A stretch of 64,000 bases of DNA from Cydia pomonella (lineage: Eukaryota; Arthropoda; Insecta; Lepidoptera; Tortricidae), in contig NC_084728.1 in assembly GCF_033807575.1 (NCBI RefSeq), positions 10,119,451 to 10,183,450 on the forward strand, written 5' to 3'. Made by a program: the position numbers and the translations under genes. Of the stretch, positions 34,813 to 47,000 are shown one piece after another (position 1 is the stretch's first letter; every line of letters starts with the position of its first letter). The notes under the pieces were generated by a model. The model was not told where the DNA came from. It saw nothing but the letters and a program-made list of their open reading frames with translations, and searched no databases.

Positions 34813-36046
34813 TTTTGTTGACTCATATCGCCTTCGGCTCCCCTTCTACAAAAAATATGAAATATAAATTATCTACCAGAATTGCAAAGTATGTTGATTA
34901 AAATAGTGAGTTATTTCTTCATGTTAAATGGTAGGATTGACTGTTAAATCATGATTTTGAATGATAAATATTTAATAATTCATTTGAATTTGATTTGTAC
35001 TGTTTTACAGCTAGTTAATTCCAAGGAATGGTGAAATTTTTTGTGTTTCACTCGGTACAAAAGTATGGATGTATCTAGGTCTGATGAAGGTTTCAAGGCA
35101 CGAGGATTAAACAAACATTGCTACCGAGTGAAACAAAACTTTGCCCCCTTGTAAATCAAATTACAATTTTTGTACTATCTTAAGACCCGTCTCCAAACTG
35201 AGTACCTCGTGCACCGCGCATCGCATCGTAAACGCTGTATGATCACGTAGAAATATTGCATTAAAATATAATCTAGCTCCCCCCACGGGCTAGGGGGTTC
35301 CGGGGGGTTGCTGTGAGATGTTGGGAGCGGGAAATCGTTTTAAGGTACACTGGGTACAGCCGCAGTTTTTGAAAACTCGTAGCGTCTTTGAAATCATAAT
35401 ATGGTGGCCAAAAAGTATGAATACCAATTTTGATAACTTTCTTTAATTTCAATGATTCGAAACCTGATTAAACCGCTTTCCCTTGATAGAAAAAAACACG
35501 AACATATGTCTAAAATGCTTAATCATCAATTACTTAATATTTGTAACAATTTTTTCTTAGATAAATCTGCTTTTCTACACTATTATTGTATTCACTCTTT
35601 GTTATGTACTTCTTTGTGCAATATAGTATTTTACTACCTACTACGGCTACTACTTTATTATCAAACATCTTTCTCAGATAAAGCTTCATACATCTACGCG
35701 GCATCTATTGTTGAGTAGCAACGTGCTCTGAGACGCTATACACGCTACCTAGTGGCAAGTAGCGTAACTACTTCAAATTACAAGTTCTGTTTATAATTCC
35801 TTAAATTTCCGCTAGATGGCGACTTATTCAAAGTTCTACTTGTGATGCCTTGTTTTTCCGTGAGATGGCGGCTCATTCTAGACTAAATGCATAGACATAC
35901 AATGGTTATTGCGCTATCGCTTGAAAAGATGCCGTCATACCTATGGCCTATGCTCTATTAGATGGCGCCACTTTTTGATATTTAATAACATTTAACACAT
36001 ATCACAAAATGAGTCAGCGATTTGGATACTTAGGGTAGGTTAAGTT
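34813..36046. other. No gene recognised
   Basis: Contains several AGATGGCG motifs at 35810-35965 but no supported exon. Confidence 0.45.
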
Positions 36047-36535
36047 GAAGTTTAGTTTAGTTTAGTTTAGTTTATTTATTAACCATAATGTAACATGATC
36101 ATTACATGGTAAGTCAGTATTTCACAATATTCTACACTATGAATTTACTATACGAAGTAAATACGATTAATAATATTAAAAATCTATTTACAATTTGCTT
36201 CAATTAAAATATTTTGTAATGATAAATATTCAGTAATCGAATAGAAGGCATGGTTTTGAAAAAAAGTCTTGACCGTGTTTTTGAATACATTATAAGGTAA
36301 ATCTGTGACATTTGTGGGCAGTTTATTAAATAGCTTTATTTTTATGAAAATTCCCTGTTTTTGACACTTTTTTAATCTAAGTGATGGAAGTATTAGTTTA
36401 CTACTGTTCCTTGTATTATAATTGTGACAATCCGAACGCTTAAGTAAAGTGCTTGCATTCTTGTGAATTTCCAACACAGAGTTGTATATAAACAATGATA
36501 TGACCGTCATTACCTCAAGCTTCACAAAGTAGGTC
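36047..36535 (-). mobile_element. LINE 3' relic with open C-terminal frame and (TTTAG)n end
   Basis: A 113-codon frame includes KRSDCHNYNTRNSSKLILPS and IKLFNKLPTNVTDLP, a reverse-transcriptase C-terminal motif of jockey/CR1-like elements. The 3' end is a TTTAG microsatellite at 36053-36075. It is strongly 5'-truncated. Confidence 0.75.
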
Positions 36536-36626
36536 CTCGCAGATGTGCGCCAATTTACCCCGCATATTATTCTAATCGTTAGGTTAGGTTACATTTAAAA
36601 TCAGTATAAACATCGGAATGTAACGA

Positions 36627-36690
36627 AATAATTGTAATATGTAGTTTGAAAATAATTGTAATATGTAGTTTGAAAATAATTGTAATATCA
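36627..36690. repeat. 24-bp tandem repeat, 2.7 copies
   Basis: The unit AAATAATTGTAATATGTAGT plus TTGA is repeated head to tail. Confidence 0.8.
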
Positions 36691-37268
36691 GTGAAAAAAT
36701 AAGGATCAAAGTCAAATGGCGATCTTAAAGATTTAATCATGCGTCGAAAGATGGCGGTAAATTTACTGTAGCTACAAGTTTACTTTGACTCCTCTATTTC
36801 AAATTCTCTTTGAGTATCTAATCAAGGAATAAATTATACAGGGTGCTTATGTAGTCACCTGCAATAATTTACGGGCTGAATATATAGATCACACTGAGTA
36901 ACTTTCACTATGGAACCAACCGCGAAATCGCGAAAAAAAAATTTACTCTCCCATAGAAAATGTCAAGCAGACAGCCAAAATGTATGAAAAAGCCTTTTTT
37001 TACGATTTCCGAGTTTGTCGCATAGTAAAAGTTGCACAGTACTTCATCAGTTCCTTTATGACAGAACTTATGGCCAACTAAGTATAACCTATATATTCAA
37101 TAAACAACCTGTATATTAAATAAAAGGATGTTTGTGTGTTTGATCATACTTTATTTCATATAGCACAAAACATATAATAGCCAGAATAAATAGTTAAAAT
37201 AAATAAAACAATACAATAATCATAGCAAAAATATACTATATTAAATAGAATCCTAACCCTAATGAAGA

Positions 37269-37275
37269 TTTTATT
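37269..37275 (-). terminator. Possible Orc4 polyadenylation signal
   Basis: An AATAAAA motif on the minus strand lies about 490 nt past the Orc4 stop codon. A second AATAAA lies near 37150. Either would place the end of the mRNA beyond the tandem array at 37.5-37.8 kb. Confidence 0.3.
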
Positions 37276-37302
37276 AAACAATTTTTTATGACATTTTTTT
37301 TT

Positions 37303-37470
37303 ATGGTAGAGGAGGCAAACGAGCAGACGGATCACCTGATGGTAAGCGATTACCGCCGCCCATGGACACCTGCAACACCAGGGGGGTTGTAAGTGCGTTG
37401 CCGGCCTTTAAGATGGGAGTACGCTCTTTTCTTGAAGGTTTGAAGGTCGTATCGGTCCGGAAATACCGCA
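37303..37470 (-). mobile_element. Retroposon fragment in the Orc4 3' flank
   Basis: Contains GATCACCTGATGGTAAGC, GTGCGTTGCCGGCCTTTAAG and GGTCGTATCGGTCCGGAAAT, a very common lepidopteran interspersed sequence. Confidence 0.55.
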
Positions 37471-37785
37471 GGCGACATTTATGACATACTCGTATGTTGA
37501 GTGAGGGAAGAAATAGAATCTCGAGCGTAGCGAGTAACACTATTACAGATTCAAACTATTATGTATCTTGAACAGTGAGAAACGAAATGGAAACTTGAGC
37601 GTAGCGAGTATCGTTTTTACAGATTCCCACTATTATGTATCTTGAACATAGCCAACGAAATAGAATCTCGAGCGTAGCGAGTAATACTATTACAGATTCA
37701 AACTATTATGTACCTTGAACAGAGCCAACGAAATAGAATCTCGAGCGTAGGGATGGCTATTACAGATCCCCACTATTAAGCCAAT
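37470..37785 (-). repeat. 70-74-bp tandem array in the Orc4 3' UTR that includes the coding end
   Basis: ACAGATT-type anchors recur at 37545, 37619, 37692 and 37762, with the shared block TCGAGCGTAGCGAG between them. The last unit covers the final Orc4 codons (NSGDL and stop). Confidence 0.85.
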
Positions 37786-38024
37786 GGCTAATCTCTGTCG
37801 GCAACGCCTTAAACCCTGCCACAGCCTCGTTTAACCCTTCTGCTGACAACGTAAACAGCTGGTATTCTTTCTGAACTCTACTAGCAGTAGTTTCGTTCGA
37901 GGCGTAATCGGAACTACGAACGGGGACGAGGAGTTCTAAAGCCTGGAGGTGCTCGAAGGCCTTTAAAATTACGGGTCTCGGCACAGTCTGTGTTGACGAG
38001 TTGGATGCGGCAAATTTTGTGTAT
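37760..38024 (-). CDS. Orc4: Orc4 exon 7 (residues 395-482) and stop
   Basis: The last exon starts after acceptor TATTTCAG, phase 2, and reads YTKFAASNSSTQTVPRPVIL, then KAFEHLQALELL, VQKEYQLFTLS and HWLNSGDL with a TAA stop. It is the C-terminal winged-helix of ORC4. The final six codons and the stop are themselves the first unit of a tandem array that continues into the 3' UTR. Confidence 0.95.
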
Positions 38025-41000
38025 CTGAAATAGATAATAAGAAATTATAATAATTCAGCCTATAATACGTCCCACTGCTGGGCACAGGCTTCCTCTCATG
38101 CACCAGAGGGCTCGGGCTATAGTCCCCACGCTAGCCCAATGCGGATTGGGGACTTCACATACACCTTTGAATTTCGCAGATGTATGCAGGTTTCCTCGCG
38201 ATTAGACATGTGTAAGTAATGCGCGTAACATCACAAATGAGATATCACTCAAACGCGTAATGTTGCATTACGCATCACTCCGAGAAACCAAGCATTACTT
38301 CTAACATCACTCGAGCATATGACTGGCCGAAGCGCGCGTAAACTCGTAAAGCATCAATATAGATTGACGCGCCGGTAGTCGGTACGAAAGGTCCGTTCAA
38401 GTACAATCCGCGTAATGTATAATGAGCAATGAGACGTGATGGTGTGATGTGTGATGTTTGTTTGCCATGCTATCATTACTTTGCTATCCCGCTCGCACCC
38501 GCACTCACTGCTCGCTCGCTCTCATTCCGCAATGCTTTCGGAACACTTCGGATCGGTCCGCTCGGCCGGTCGGTAGCAGTCGCATTTGAGTTATTGCAAA
38601 TTTCATTAAATTGATACGATAACGGATTTTTGCACCTGCAATCGATTTAAAACTGTAATGCGTTACCATAGAGCTTACAATGTTTTTAGTATTTTACCTA
38701 TAAGGATGCGGCTAAATGATAATTCGCTTGCGAGTTTGAATTTGACGAACAAAAACGTATTTACTTTTACTGTTTATTATTGTTGTGAAATGTTTGGTTT
38801 GGTTGACTTTCGCGGCAAACTAAATTAAGCACGAGTGAAGTTACTTATTTATCTTTAATTTAATAGTGAGCTAGTGTTTACAGTACATTCTCGTATCAGT
38901 ATCATATCATAATTTTATTGATATACCCAAATAAAAATACTACCTAGTGACTCTCGATGCGATGCGTTATCTCATTCATTAACAGATATTTTCTTTTATT
39001 TTTTATCTATGATGCATATTTTACGACTATAAAAATAAAAACATTAACAAAAACGATCTATCACATGGCGGTGACAAAACGCAATGCGTAATAGATCGAC
39101 GCGCCGATATGATACGCCCTAGAGTCCTAACACTCGCTGCGTAATGTAGTTGGTACTGTGATGACTGTGATGAGTGTGATGTTGCCATCACGCGCGCGCT
39201 GTATTCGTTCGGGTAAATGTTTCGTTTCGAGTGATAAGTGATGTGATATCTCAGTGTAACATTACGTTTTCGAAAAAGTGATGTGATATAGCATTACTTT
39301 TTGAAGCACTGTTTCGCGCATGTCTACTCGCGATGTTTTCCTTCACCAAAAAGCTAGTGCTAAATATCAAATGATATTTCGTACATAAATTCCGAAAACT
39401 CATTGGTACAGTCAGCGTCAAATACTTTGTAGCAACCAAAGTAACCAAATAGTTCGGTACACCATATATTTAGTATGGTGTACCGAACTATTTGGCCACT
39501 TTGACTGCTACGAAGTATTTGACGCTGACTGTACGAGCCAGGATTTGAAGCCGCGACCTCCGGATTGAAAGTCGGACGTCATATCCAAGGCTCACAAACC
39601 GGTTAAATTTCCAAACCTTTTAGTTTCGGTTTCTATCGAAAAACCGTTACTTTTAAACAGTTCTTGTCAAATTAACCGGTTTAGAACAATAAAAACCGGT
39701 ATATTCCTATGTCCGTGTCTAACTCTACATTTACGTGGCACACCACCAGGCCGACAGGCGGTTGGTTAAATAAATAAATATATATATATATATATATAAT
39801 AAATATTATAGGACATTATTACACAAATTGACTAAGTCCCACAGTAAGCTCAATAAGGCTTGTGTTGACGGTACTTAGACAATGATATATATAATATACA
39901 AATATTTATAAATACTTAAATACATAGAAAACACCCATGACTCAGGAACAAATATCCATGCTCATCACACCATCACACCATCGTAGGCAGGTTCACTACC
40001 CACTAGGCCAAACTGGTCGTCAAAACCTTTGGTTGGTTTGTTGGTTGGTGGTTGGTTAGTTGAAGGTACTTTTTTCAGATTTTTGCTCATATCATAAATA
40101 TCTGTAAAACTGCCGACGAAATATAAAAAACCGACCAAGAGCATGTCGACCCGTGCTCAGTTAGTACAGATATTCAAGCCCCCTCCCCCTCCCCCTCCCC
40201 CACACACACACACACCCTCAGCATAACGCCACCCTCGAGGATTTTCAGTATGTTTATCTGGATGTTGTTGACAAGGTATAGTTGTACCAAATTACAAAAC
40301 TACACGAATTATCTGTGATTTCCCCTGATTTCGCATATTCGGTTTGATTTATTTTCTTGAGCTAATAAACAAGATTCCCGGCATATGATAACAATATTGG
40401 ACCTACTAAACATAAAAAGTTTGAATTGCATAGCTCTTTACTTTCGATTTTAATGATATCTAAAAAAACCGATTTCTTCACTGACTCACTGATGATCATC
40501 AAAACCTTTATGGTACTTCCTGAAGTCCTAGGAAGCTGAAATTTGGTATGCAGGATAGTATTAGTACACAAACAACAAAAAAATTATCTAAACTTTTATT
40601 CATCAACCCCTTAAACAAGGGGATGAAAATTTGTATGAGGGTTCCACTAATTTTGATGCCGGAGGTCTAAAAATGGATGTACTCTAAACAAAAGCTAACG
40701 AGTACTATTACACAAATAATCTAATGTTTTTGTCAATGGTTATTAGTCACCCAGGTGCAATAACATGCGACAGAGCTATCTCACTCACTCCTATACAAAT
40801 AGACAGTGTGCGCGCTTTATACTCTGTATCTATAGGTATTTAAATAAAAGTAAACAATCAATTTGTACATTTTCGGGTAGTTATAACATTTATTGGTTAA
40901 CCAACCAAAGACAAAACCGCTTGGATCTATCATTGAACGACCTTTTTTTTTTTTTTTGTTGTCGCAGGGGTGAATGCATTTACGCATCATGGCCCCCCGG

Positions 41001-44000
41001 GCGAGGGAAGCCCATTGGGGGGGCGGTATGTGGGACTCGCTCCTTCCGTAACCCCCTCTGCTATTCAGAGGGAGAGGAGGAGAATACCCACTAATCTCCC
41101 CTGCGGCGTTTCCGTCCATGCCGTTAAGGGGGGTGCAGGGGGCTCGCTAGCATGTCACCTCTGCACCCCCCCGATCATTGAACGACCTGACTTTAACCTA
41201 CATTATTTGATCATGTAATGTTTTCATCTACCCTCCACTGGCTTAAGGAGCCATTTGAGGGTAGATTTTGTTTACTTTTATTTAACCTTTTGACCGCCAA
41301 AGACGTCATATGACGCGCGCGGCAACAGCCCAATATCAACCTTCATGCGTATTGACAAGGTTCACGATTACACGCCGCGTGGTGTTCAAAAGGTTAAATA
41401 CCTAAAGATACAGAGTATAGGTATTGGCAGCATCTTAAATGCGACTTACCTATGTAACACCATCTCGAAGTTCATAGGCTGCCCGTCGAATATATCCATT
41501 CCATGCTTCATAGCGATGACCAGAGACAACTCCAAGATAGACAGAGACTGTAATAGTTTTACTTTATGCTCCGGAGCCACAGTTCTGTCTATGGTTGATA
41601 TTATGTCTAACGCTTCTATGAACGGCTTGCTTGGAGATAAGGTGCAGACTATTTGAAACTGGAAAATTAATAATATAATAATAATACATTATTATATTTT
41701 TAGGAAAATTAGTACATTAATAGAGGTGCATTAACGCTGGTGGCCTAGCGGTAAGAGCGTGCGACTTGCAATCCGGAGGTCGCGGGTTCAAAGTGTTCAA
41801 ACCCCGGCTCGTACCAATGAGTTTTTCGGAATTTATGTACGAAATATCATTTGATATTTACCAGTCGCTCTTCGGTGAAGGAAAACATCGTGAGGAAACC
41901 GGACTAATCCCAACAAGGCCTAGTTTATCCTCTGGGTTGGAAGGTCAGATGGCAGTCGCTTTCGTAAAAACTAGTGCCTACGCCACATCTTGGGATTAGT
42001 TGTCAAGCGGACCCCAGGCTCCCATGAGCCGTGGCAAAATGCCGGGACACCGCGAGGAAGAAGAAGAAGAGTACATTAATAGAGGACGGAAAACGAAGGG
42101 TTGCAGGCCTATTAGATATAGACGGCCGAGCGTAGCGAGGTCTGTAGCGATACGCGGCCTGCAAACCCGTTTCTCGCCGAGATTTGTATAGTGCTTTAAA
42201 TAATAGGAAATAATAGGACATATTCTAAATTACAATTACAGTACACAATTGTATTTTTTTTCGTAGGGTTTTACGTTTTTATAGGAATTTTCGCAACTTA
42301 GTAAAAACAGCCGATTTTCATGATATTTTTTTTTTACTTCCAATATCATTTAAGTAAAGGTTACATTGAATTTTGAAACAATATCAAGTAATGCAGAATA
42401 ATTATATAAAAATATACAAAATTATTGATCTAAAGTTATAGTTTTCCCTTAATTTACATTTTCTTATGTACTGCTATTATATTGCACACAACTGTACATA
42501 CTACTCATAACAGGGCAAGTTTTTTTTTTTATGTGGCTTACAGTTGATTGCCAGTGTCATGTCGATTTATTTATGAAAACAATAATAGGGACCGTGCGCG
42601 TTGGAGGGTCTGCCATCTTGTGGCCTGAATCGGAACCATAAACATGCACATGTACACGTCACGTGTTTTCTTGTGCATAGTAGGTTCTGCCATCTTGTGG
42701 GCTACATCGGAACAATAAACATCACATTTACGCCTCGCGCCAAAAATCTGACGGCTCCTGTGCTGCCTCCTACAGTTCATGCACGCTCCCTATCGTATAT
42801 CGGGGGCGCAAATTTTTATCAAACACAAGGTTGCTAATCCAAATGAGAATGTAGGAACGATAATAAATTTAGATGTAAAGAAAAATCAAAACAAACAAAC
42901 AGGGCAAGTTAAATAAAAGCTTGTAATGATGTGACACCTCATTGGAAGGTTTTAACTATGATTTAATATGAAAACTTCAAATGTGTCAGTTAACACAAAA
43001 GAAATATATGTCAATCAACTTCGTTCCACAACTGTCATCATTGTTTATTTACCAAAATAAAATATTTACTACAATTTTAATTGTGAACTTACCAAAATAA
43101 AATAGTAACAGCTTTAAAACTATTCTTTTAATAGTAAAATGACACAATCCCCAAAAAAATACGTGTCTACATACACAAGCTCGACAACGAATCGAGGTGT
43201 AGAAGCTAAGGAGGTAGAGATAGGCAACATACAACTGGATACTTCGTCTCAGTACCAAGAGAGTACGGATGTCGAGATACGCTCGCCAGCGTCAGGTGAG
43301 CGGCGACTTTTTTCAGAAATCAGAAATCATAGCATTTATTCGTGATAAACTATGACATACAAAAGTATAACAACATAACAAAAGAAACAAACATAGAATA
43401 AATAAATAGTTTACCACGAAATAGTCCCGCCTCAGCATTAATGCTAACTCAAAAGTCAGCGCTGATTTTCCGGCGAGACCATTTGTGGGTCACGAACGCA
43501 GCTGTACGACACGGTATAAAACTGAACGCGGCTTTGCGGCGGCGAAAGGGCGGCGATCAACGCCATCTAGTCTGCCGGCGAGACGTCATGATGAGAAAAG
43601 AGGCCATGTCGTACGCGTGCTGATAGATATAGTTATCAACGATAACAAGACCATTTATTAGTTTATTATATTTTTGGCGATAAAACCGCCTGATGTTTAC
43701 CTCTACTTGTGTTGCTGTTTTCTTTCTGTGTTATTTCCTTCTATTAAGGTGTTTAGTGAAGAGTATTTGTATTTGTAAGCGAAGATAGCAGGCATCGCGC
43801 GCTCTTACACACAGGGCGCCTGCGGCGCTCCGCTATTTGCACTGTAAGCTTGGCGCGCTCTTACATCGAGGGCGCCTGCGGTGCCCTTAATACTATAGGT
43901 GCGCTTCGCGCGCTCTGACATTCACGGCGCCCTTCACACGGTAAGGTCGGGCTCGAGCCCGACATTCAGAGCGCGCTCCGCGCGCTTATTTACATACCGC

Positions 44001-47000
44001 GCCTTTTACATTATGAGCTTTGCGCGCTCCGACGTGCAGGGCGCCAGCGGCGCCCTTTACCGCGTATAGGGCAATTCACAGCGCGCGATCTTACATTCAG
44101 GGCACATGCAGCGCTCTGTACTTCACAGTGTTTTACTGTTGTGTTAAGGCTATAAGCCCCCGTAAGCTTCGAGCCTTCGGCTCTAAACGGTAAAATAAAT
44201 AACTTTCCACGCCACGTTTCACGTAAACCATTGCGGCTGAGTCCCCGTTACAGCCTACCCCCATTTTTATTAGCCTAACTTAGCGTCTCACAGCTGGGAA
44301 AAGACCTCCCTTTGTTTTTTCGATTCATCTATGCGGTATACGTCAGTTTTACGTCGTTTTATTTTTTCAGCGGACACCGGTTCATACCTACAAGTCGTAG
44401 TTCAAAAGCATAAGAAAAAAGAGCCAACAACCGCCGCGACCCAGACATCCCCTCGACTACCCGTCGCGTCCAGCCCCATCAAAACCATCAGGAATGGTTC
44501 CGGGGACCATCCTTTATACGTCCTACCTCATCATATGTTAGTTTATAATACCCAAAACCATGAGAAACATGAGAAAAAGAAGTTATCAACCATTAAAGAG
44601 CCTAGTCGTTCATTTTGGTCGAAATTTATAGAAAATACTAACGAAACTTCACCTGATAAAGTAGATTTATATTACTTTGAAAAAACTACAGGAGATTATT
44701 TAGCGACATCAGGAATGTATACTTATACTGAAAGACTTGCTTTTCAAATGTCTAGAATACCTAATAGAATCTTAGCGGAAATATTTTCTATACCTCAAAT
44801 TATTGCGAATATACCAGTGGCTATATTGTTAAATTTGGAGCGATTTATTTTTATTACGCTTAGAAATATTATAGTAGGAAGCGTTCAGATATTGTCGGAT
44901 AGTTTTTTAAAGCCAGTTTTGGCGTTAGTATTTAATTCTATAATACAACCGCCTTTAGTTTTCGCTGGTAATGTGGGGAGAAGTGTAAGGGATGCTTTAA
45001 AACCATTGGCAGAAATGTTTGGTGATTTTTTAGAGCCGGCAGTGAAAATATTAAGTTCTATAAGATTAGTGAATATTGAGAAGAAATGTTCGCATAATGT
45101 GTAGATTTTACATAAAGCCCGCGTTATGGTAAGCAGTCTCCGTAGACTATGTAATTATATGCGCAATTGCGCATTACCGATCCTAACACTCCGCACCCTC
45201 GTTGAGCTATGGCAACCTTAACACAACACTATGAGTAGGGTCTGGTGTTATTTGGCTGCGGGTTTCTGTAAGGTGGAGGTACTTCTCCAGTTGGGCTCTG
45301 CTCTAGATCTGGAATGTCATCCGCTGTGCTGTGCCCTACCACACAAAGCGAGATGACATTCACAGTGCCCATACCTCTCTTTTGGACGCAGTTTATGGAC
45401 ATACCCGGGTCCTTTGGACGTAGTTTAAGGACATACCCGGGTCCTTTGGAAGTAGTTTAAGGACATACCCGGGTCCTTTGGACGTAGTTTAAGGACATAC
45501 CCGGGTCCTTTAGACGTAGTTTAAGGACATACCCGGGTCCTTTGGACGTAGTTTAAGGACATACCCGGGTCCTTTAGACGTAGTTTAAGGACATACCCGG
45601 GTCCTTTGGACGTAGTTTAAGGACATACCCGGGTCCTTTAGACGTAGTTTAAGGACATACTCGGGTCCTTTGGACGTAGTTTAAGGACATACCCGGGTCC
45701 TTTGGACGTAGTTTAAGGACATACCCGGGTCATTTGGACGTAGTTTAAGGACATAGGAGAGGTTCGCGATAGTTAGAAATTAACCTTTTCACCGCCATCA
45801 TATTTTTAAGAAGTCACACCCACGTCAACATCATTCTTATAAGCCAAGATTCATTAAATCTTCATTTATTTAAACTTTATTGCACAAAATACAAATGGCG
45901 GACTTAATGCCTAATGGCATTCTCTACCAGTCAACCATCGCACTAAACAGCGACGTGTAAAAATGGTGCAAGGAAAAAGAAAGATGATATTTATATGTGA
46001 TAGAATCGTATTTGGAATTTGACAGTAGATGGCGCTGGACGGTTCCGTTACTAAAGTTTATGTTCTTATTCAGTACGAGAACAATCGGTCTTTATTTAAA
46101 TCAACGATTTAGAATTACTTATGTCAATTTGATTTAGATATCTATAACATTAAAATACGTAAGTACATAAATTGTCTTTTAATTACGATATCAATTGCAA
46201 TATTATCACATCGAGCTGAAAATGACCACAAGTTACAATAGGAAATTTATTTTAAGTTTATTTATAGTTTTTATTATTATTTTTAAGTTTATGTATAAGT
46301 TATTGTTATCAAAGAATTAAAATTTGATAAGTTAGGGTAATTTCGAATACTTTACTTTGTCATTTTAATTCCATAAAATACTTATTTATTATTTTATTTT
46401 ATGATATATACAATTTACGTAGGTATTTTTACATAGTATTATGCCAATAACAGTTATCCGTTGGTTGCAAAATAATATACATATATATTATTAGTTAAAC
46501 AAAGTAATATTTAAAGTGAAACTGTCCAAGCCAACAGTAACAGTATAAATAATAAATAAATAAATATTATAGGACATTATTACACAAATTGACTAAGTCC
46601 CACAGTAAGCTCAATAAGGCTTGTGTTGAGGGTACTTAGACAACGATATATATAATATATAAATATTTATAAATACTTAAATACATAGAAAACACCCATG
46701 ACTCAGGAACAAATATCAATGCTCATCACACGAATAAATGCCCGTACCAGGACCTATCAATACTTAACCCCGAAAAGAGGGATGAATATAGTTTACAGTA
46801 CATATGGTGCTATTTTATCGCACTAGTGCGAAAATTAGCACATTACGTTACTGTGCTGAACATTTGGGCCATATGTACTGTAAAACGTTGTACGATACAT
46901 GTGCGAATAGGAATATATTTTTCGCACTTGTATCGTAATGTACTATTTTGTTCTACTGTTTTTAGACTTAGACAACGATATATATAATATATAAATATTT

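Larger units (their letters stand above)
38046..39590 (-). mobile_element. SINE family 3 copy split by a hAT-like insertion
   Basis: The 3' part is at 38046-38202 and the 5' part at 39327-39590, continuous in the family 3 consensus apart from the insertion and a small MITE. Its CTCGCGAT segment is duplicated on both sides of the insertion. Confidence 0.82.
40821..41416. mobile_element. TIR element (ACTCTGTATC ends) with two nested insertions, Orc4 intron 6 side
   Basis: The ends ACTCTGTATCTATAGGTATT and the complement, followed by TTAAATAAAAGTAAAC, are shared with the uninterrupted copy at 47486-47720. This copy carries the inserts 40943-41173 and 41286-41393. Confidence 0.82.

Noticed and set aside
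45381..45755. CRISPR-like regularly spaced repeat
   Set aside because: Direct tandem units with no unique spacers, in a eukaryotic intron; a minisatellite.
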